Below, piece after piece: positions 59,756 through 64,000 of a DNA stretch of 64,000 nucleotides; positions within the stretch are counted from its first letter, which is position 1, and every line of letters begins with the position of its first letter. Source of the DNA: Piliocolobus tephrosceles. Lineage: Eukaryota; Chordata; Mammalia; Primates; Cercopithecidae. Made by a program: the position numbers and the translations under genes. Below the pieces are notes generated by a model. That model did no database searches and had not been told where the DNA came from. It was given only the letters and a program-made list of their open reading frames with translations. Location: positions 21,293,855 through 21,357,854 of the forward strand of contig NC_045452.1 in the NCBI RefSeq assembly GCF_002776525.5, given 5' to 3'.

Positions 59756-60461
59756 TGTCGGCTTTGATTCTCGTTGGCCATCACGGGAGGGGTTGCTGAC
59801 TGAACCCACTCAATAGGCTGCAGAGCTGGGAGGGCTAGCTGTTTATTTTTGTGACAGGTCTGAGATGAATGACTATAAGATGTGGGCAGGCTCAGCTGAC
59901 CAGACCAGAGCAAGTTTTGTGACAGGTCATGCAATTGGGGGAGCCACACTTCAGCCTTTCCTCTTTAGGCTGAGGAGCTCTGGCTTGGCTCAGCTTCTCT
60001 GAAGAAGATCTGAGGGGATCAGTGGACCACATGCCCCACAGGTGCTGCCGTAGGACTGGGTTGCCAACTGGGTTCTGATGCTCCCAGTCTGCATCAGGAA
60101 AGGCCAGAATCAGGCATGTAACCTGTCTGCTGTGCTCTGGGTGGCTTGGTGCAAATCCGGTCCTGCTAATGCAGAGGAAAGGGCACAGACTTGAGTGTGA
60201 CTGGGGAGGGGCCCCAGGGAGGCATACGATGTGGAAATTGTCACCCAAGGAATGGTTGAGGGAGCTGGTGACAAGAGGCCTGGGGCAGATGAGGCTCAGG
60301 GGTGGGTGGGCTGTCGTCATGTGTCTGCAGGGCTGTCATGTGGAAGAGGGAGCAGATAGAGGGTTCCAGTGGCTCTGGGACGCTGGCTGGAAGATTCTGG
60401 AAGGCAGGCTTCCTGCAGTCTCACAAAGGCTTTTCTGTGGATCACCAGATGCAGACTCTGC

Positions 60462-61555
60462 ACTGGTTTGTATGTGTGAGTGGCTGTTGTGTCTATGTGT
60501 GTGTGATTGTGTGTATGTGTCAGTATGTGTGTGAATGTATGTGATCTGTGTGATTGTGTGCATATCTATGTGTCTGGGTGTGTGATTGTATGGGAATGTG
60601 TCTGTGTGTTATGAGTGTGCCTGTAAATGGGTGTTTTGTGTGTTTATGTGTGAGTGTGTGTGATTGCGTGTATGTTTGTGAGTATATGTCTAATTGTTAT
60701 GTGTGTGATTGTGTGTGCCTATGTATTCTTGGTGTGCATGCATGTCTGTGTGTCAGTGCGAGTGTATGTTATGTGAGTGTATCTGTGTGACTGTGTGCAT
60801 ATGTGTCTGTGTATGTGTCTGTGAGTGTGTGAGTGTGTATATGTGAGTGTGTGTATCTGCGTGAGTGGATGCTGGTATATCTATGTACCGTGTGTGGTTG
60901 TATGTCTGTGTGAGTGTGTGTTACATGTGTATATCTGTATGTGATTGTGTGTGTGATTGTGTGAATGGGTACTGGTGTATCTATGTGCCGTGTGTGGTTG
61001 TGTGTCTGTGTGAATGTGTGTTGTGTGTGAATGTGTGATTGTGTCTGTTATGTGTGTGTGATTGTGTGTGTGTCTGTGTGAGTGCATGCTGGTGTACCCA
61101 TGTGCCGTGTGTGATTGTGTGTGTGTTATGTGTGTATGTTGGTGTGTGTAATTGTGTTTCTATGTATGTCTGTGTAATTGAGTGTGTCTGAGTGCATCCT
61201 GGTGTACCCATGTGCCATGTGTGTGATTGTGTGTATGTCTGTGTGAGTGTTATGTGTGTATGCATGTGTGTGATTGTGTTTGTGTGTTATGTATGTGTAT
61301 GTAATTGTGTGTCTGTGTGTGTGTGTCCGTGTGTCTGTATGAATGCATGCTGATGTACCTATGTGCCATGTGTGTGATTGTGTCTGTGAGTGTGTGTTAT
61401 GTGTGTGTACATATGTGTGTGAGGTGTCTGCAAGTGTGTGTTAATGTGTGTATGTGTATGATTGTGTGTCTGTGTGTGAGTGTGGTATGGAGCATGTGAT
61501 TGTGGGTGTGTGAATGTGACTGTGTGATTTTTGTGCTTGTGAGTGTGTATGGTGA
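60462..61555 (+). repeat. 1.1 kb TG-rich repeat with higher-order units
   Basis: TG dinucleotides mixed with TGTGATTG, TGTCTGTG and TGTTATG blocks. Longer units start with GCTGGTRTAYCYATGTRCCR near 60,870, 60,970, 61,088, 61,198 and 61,348, giving a 100-150 bp period. Confidence 0.9.
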
Positions 61556-62626
61556 TGGATTAGGTCACCTCCCGGCTCTCATTCTTTTCAGAGATTCTCT
61601 GTTTGAAGATCTGGAGACAACGAGAGTCTAAAACCAGACACCGTTTCTGGGACCCCTGGGGTTCAGGAGTCTGGAACTCCATGGCTGAGGATACTAAAAA
61701 GGATGGGAAACTGTCAGGAGTCTCACGTCTCACTGTGCACCTGCCTAGTGCCCGGTGGTGCTACCCCAGTTTGTCTGCACAGCAGCCCTGCCACGGTGTG
61801 GTCGTCTCCTCATTTTATAGACAGGGTAGCTGTGGGCACCTGCCAGGCTGAGTTGTGTGCTAAGGTGGATTGTTGTCAGGACTCAAATACAGGTCTCAGC
61901 TTCCACTGCCCGTGCTTTGAAACCCACACTATAGATTCAGGATGATTGTAGTTAATATTTTGGGCCTCCGAAGTTCTGGGTGATTCTAAGATAGTCTGAA
62001 ATTCCTGGATTCTAGTATTTCCTGAACGAATTTGTTGCTTGTTCTTCTACTAGTGATATTAGCTGGTGTGTGGTTGTTGACAAAGGGATAAACAAGTTGC
62101 CTCCCTGTATGAAAACACACATGTACACACACATACATACACATGCACACACACATGGGGTCTGGGGCGACCAGGCCAGGCCTCAGGTCTTCCTTCACTA
62201 GGGCTCTGAGCTCTGGAGACACAGGACATTCTGACACTGCACTCCCAGGGTTCTGGAGTGCTGGCTGGAAGATTCTGGGAGGCAAGTTTCCCCACTGCCT
62301 TGGGAAGACTTGGACATCTTGACTGGACTAGCAGCTGTATTGCCACTGTCTGATTACTCAGCTTGGGGAGGCCTGATTCCAGGGCACCATTCCCGTCCCA
62401 GGTTGGTGCCTGGAATGGTTCAGTGCTTGGGCTTGGGAGTAAGCAGACCTGAACTGGGACACTAACTCTGCCTAGCACCAGGTGGCTGACTAGGGTCATG
62501 GTTGTACTTCCCTGTTCCCCTGTCTCCCTCTCCATGAAGTAAGAATGAGAATGATCTGTGTTCCATGGAGTTGTAAAAATTGACACAGATGATGCATAGA
62601 GAGCCTGTTGGCCATTGCTTAGTGGG

Positions 62627-63053
62627 GTCATGGTGATGATAGTGGTGATGATGGTGGTGATGATGGTGATGGTGGTGATGATGGTGTTGGTGATGATAAT
62701 GATGGTGATGGTGGTGATGGTGATGATGTTGGTGTTGGTGATGATGGTGGTGGTGGTGATGGTAGTGATGATGTTGGTGTTGGTGATGGTGGTGGTGGTG
62801 ATGATCATGTTGGTGGTGAGGACAATGGTGGTGATATTGATGATGGTGATGGTGATGGTGGTGGTGATGATGCTAGTGTTGGTGTTGGTGGTGATGGTGA
62901 TGGTGGTAGTGATGATGGTGGTGATGGTGGAGGTAGTGATAATGATAATGGTGGTGGTGATCATGGTGGTGGCGGTGATGATGGAGATGGTGATGGTGGT
63001 GATGGTAGAGGTGGTGATAATGATAATGATGGTGGTGGTGATGGTGATGACAG
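62627..63053 (+). repeat. GAT/GGT trinucleotide-based repeat
   Basis: Runs of GATGGTGGTGAT and variants. Open frames rich in Met/Val (plus) or Ile/Thr and His (minus) are products of the repeat. Confidence 0.95.
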
Positions 63054-63151
63054 AGAATGGACTGGGGTAGCAGCCCCTGGGGATGACACAGCTGGACCAG
63101 TGCATGCTCAGCCATCCACCAGAGTGCCTCACCATCTACAACACGTTGCTT

Positions 63152-63444
63152 CTATTTTTTTTTTTGAGATGGAGTCTTGCTGTCACCGAGGCTGGAGTGC
63201 AGTGGCACAATTGTGGCTCGCTGCAACCTCCGCCTCCTGGGTTCAAGCAATTCTTCTGTCTCAGCCTCCCGAGTAGCTGGGGCTACAGGTGTGCGCCATC
63301 ATGCCTGGATGATTTTTGTATTTTTAGTAGAGATGGGGTTTCACCATGTTGGCCAGGCTGGTCTCCAACTCCTGACCTCAGATAATCCACTCGCCTCGGC
63401 CTCCCAAAGTGCTGGGATTACAGGTGTGAGACACGGCACCTGGC
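63152..63444 (-). mobile_element. Alu
   Basis: Near full-length, poly(T) start, ends CACGGCACCTGGC. Confidence 0.92.
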
Positions 63445-63714
63445 AGCCCATCATGTTGCTTCTTAACAAGAGCCTGCTGAAGCAGGCTGGAGGAGGGCTG
63501 AGCTTTATAGAGAGAAAAACTGGGGCTCTAAGAGGCTGCCGGAGTCAGGAATGGGGGTCTGTGTTCCAGACACAGCAGGCTTCTGCTCCTATCGCCGTTC
63601 CTGGAGGCCAGCCCAATTGCCACACTGCTGCTTGGTGGGCCACTCAGGGGAAGGAGCATCAGGGTTAGGCCCTGGGAGCACCTAGAAGAAGGGGACTCAG
63701 GAACATGGAGGCAG

Positions 63715-63800
63715 CTCAGACTCTGGCACCTGATGGACCTGGGTTTGAATTCACCAATACTGTCACCTAAAGCAAGTCCTTTAGTCTCTGTGAGGTTCCA
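63715..63800 (+). repeat. MIR fragment
   Basis: GACCTGGGTTTGAATTCACC and AAGTCCTTTAGTCTCTGTGAGG. The rest to 64,000 shows nothing recognisable. Confidence 0.65.
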
Positions 63801-64000
63801 TCTGCAGACAGATTGGAGCCCAGGGAGGCCCAGCTGCCAGTCCCTCAGGGCTTCCAGCTGTGGGCACACAGGCATCTGGGATAGGAGCTGGGCCACAGAC
63901 ACAGGAAAGAGAGATTTCTGGACTGGACTTGGGGGCTTTGGGAGTGGGGAGTGGGTCAGAGAGTAGTGGCCTGGGAAGCTGCTAAGGAACAGGTCAGAGG

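Larger units (their letters stand above)
55345..60461. other. Intron-like region after the CpG island
   Basis: No coding exon is supported. It holds a (GT)n(GA)n microsatellite (56253-56302), a CTGTGGRTC-type repeat (58056-58200), a MIR (59575-59755), the CTCF motif at 57203 and an old repeat (58300-58400). Long frames at 57,100-58,300 have no family features. Confidence 0.5.

Noticed and set aside
60462..61555. CRISPR-like or regular spaced repeat
   Set aside because: The TG-rich units vary in length and have no constant repeat with unique spacers; this is simple-sequence DNA in a primate genome.
62615..63135. Met/Val-rich 151-codon frame and Ile/Thr-rich 358-codon antisense frame
   Set aside because: Direct translation of a GAT/GGT repeat; no non-repetitive protein features.
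55345..64000. CACNA1I coding exons
   Set aside because: I looked for the N-terminal and transmembrane segments of the T-type channel in all frames and found none; only synteny points to this gene.

Overview
This is vertebrate nuclear DNA from a primate, most likely an Old World monkey. It contains dozens of full-length Alu elements. Several (2818-3131, 5477-5780, 31566-31862) carry the CTCGCCCGGCTAGTTTTT-type diagnostic changes that I associate with cercopithecoid AluYR subfamilies. The gene order MIEF1 - ATF4 - RPS19BP1 matches human chromosome 22q13.1. No bacterial, phage or viral system is present, and no candidate for a wholly new gene system was found. The main interest lies in translational control, regulatory motifs and repeat structure.

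Layout. From 1 to about 13,565 lies the 3' part of MIEF1 (MiD51, plus strand): a 5' intron crowded with Alus, four coding exons (6695-9760, 463 codons) and a long 3'UTR. After about 2.4 kb of intergenic DNA comes the CpG-rich ATF4 promoter and the compact ATF4 gene (about 15,985-18,110, plus). It keeps the full set of upstream ORFs (start-stop uORF0, 3-codon uORF1, and a 59-codon uORF2 split across an intron that overlaps the main start by 83 nt). From 24,765 to 28,368 lies RPS19BP1/AROS (minus strand, four coding exons, 137 codons) with a CpG-rich promoter.

From 28.7 to 54.5 kb there is no recognisable coding gene, only Alu, MIR and L2 repeats, microsatellites and a small segmental duplication. 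This stretch also holds a near-perfect RE1/NRSE motif (42,973), several CTCF-like motifs, and an octamer plus X-box cluster (34.05 kb). A strong CpG island with a TATA-like box, a short uORF and a clean splice donor (about 54,840-55,344) looks like the noncoding first exon of a plus-strand gene. By synteny the next gene should be CACNA1I, a neuronal T-type calcium channel, but no CACNA1I coding sequence was found here. From 55.3 to 64 kb the sequence is intron-like, with a 1.1 kb TG-rich repeat and a 0.43 kb GAT/GGT repeat.

The genes are not an operon. They are independent housekeeping or stress genes (mitochondrial fission receptor, integrated-stress-response transcription factor, nucleolar SIRT1 regulator) next to the regulatory flank of a probable neuronal channel gene. 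There are two assembly gaps: 10 N at 6313-6322 inside a 33-34 bp minisatellite, and 400 N at 37798-38197 beside a pyrimidine microsatellite.
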